Positions 40,106-40,174 of a stretch of 40,174 bases of DNA are shown here, piece by piece. Below the pieces are notes generated by a model. That model did not search any database. It was not told the origin of the DNA and worked only from the letters and a program-made list of their open reading frames with translations. A program made the position numbers and the translations under genes. This stretch comes from Chthoniobacteraceae bacterium (lineage in GTDB: Bacteria > Verrucomicrobiota > Verrucomicrobiia > Chthoniobacterales > Chthoniobacteraceae). The stretch covers positions 1 through 40,174 of the forward strand of contig CANJPY010000043.1 in assembly GCA_947476255.1 (NCBI GenBank). Reading direction: 5' to 3'. Each line of letters begins with the position of its first letter. The stretch's first letter is position 1.

Positions 40106-40174
40106 GCCGTGTGGGCAGATGACCCTCTACGGGGCCCATGCGCGAGTACATCAAAAGGCAGACGCTACGCAGCA

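Overview
The window most likely comes from a member of the Verrucomicrobiota, or less probably the related Planctomycetota. The evidence is the ECF sigma factor / FecR pair, two large PSCyt1-DUF1549-DUF1553 proteins each paired with a DUF1501 protein, a Tat-exported Gfo/Idh/MocA oxidoreductase, a type II-style pseudopilin, and a secreted protein resembling the Akkermansia Amuc_1102 group. These assignments were made by eye from motifs; no search was run.

Layout. (1) 0-1.6 kb: an ISL3-type transposase whose N-terminus is damaged and joined to what looks like an IS21-type end, a repeat with a second copy at 30.7 kb, and tRNA-Gly(CCC). (2) 1.7-4.5 kb, minus strand: pseudopilin, metF and an exported sugar-isomerase-like TIM barrel. 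(3) 4.7-18.2 kb: a tightly coupled operon of ECF sigma, FecR, cytochrome/PSD1 protein and DUF1501 protein; a divergent-strand oxidoreductase; then a second PSD1-DUF1501 pair followed by a secreted SGNH hydrolase. (4) 18.3-24.2 kb: tyrS, folP-cdaA with a 51-codon CdaR/YbbR-like membrane peptide overlapping cdaA, a stand-alone ovothiol-type N-methyltransferase, an Amuc_1102-like protein and a prepilin peptidase with a large insert.

(5) 24.2-30.7 kb is a decayed, transfer-prone stretch. It holds an RHS fragment joined to a beheaded RelE/ParE toxin, whose antitoxin survives, an ISL3 tail remnant, small lipoproteins, a tandem DUF2934 protein, a broken IS630 element, and a frameshifted SUMF1 (formylglycine-generating-enzyme-like) pseudogene that the IS630 element abuts. 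(6) 30.7-37.3 kb is a complete Wadjet type I anti-plasmid system (jetA-jetB-jetC-jetD) on the minus strand. Divergent from it is an exonuclease I gene (sbcB) with every catalytic residue. The window ends in an N-terminally shortened CHAD protein.

How the parts work together. The sigma/FecR pair probably controls the surface or periplasmic PSD1-DUF1501 machinery, whose substrate is unknown. FolP, CdaA and the small peptide appear translationally coupled. JetABC would act as an SMC-like plasmid sensor and JetD as the nuclease. The best candidates for something undescribed are the CdaR-like micro-peptide fused by overlap to cdaA, the Wadjet-ExoI pairing, and the stop-codon-spanning tandem repeats at two neighbouring genes.
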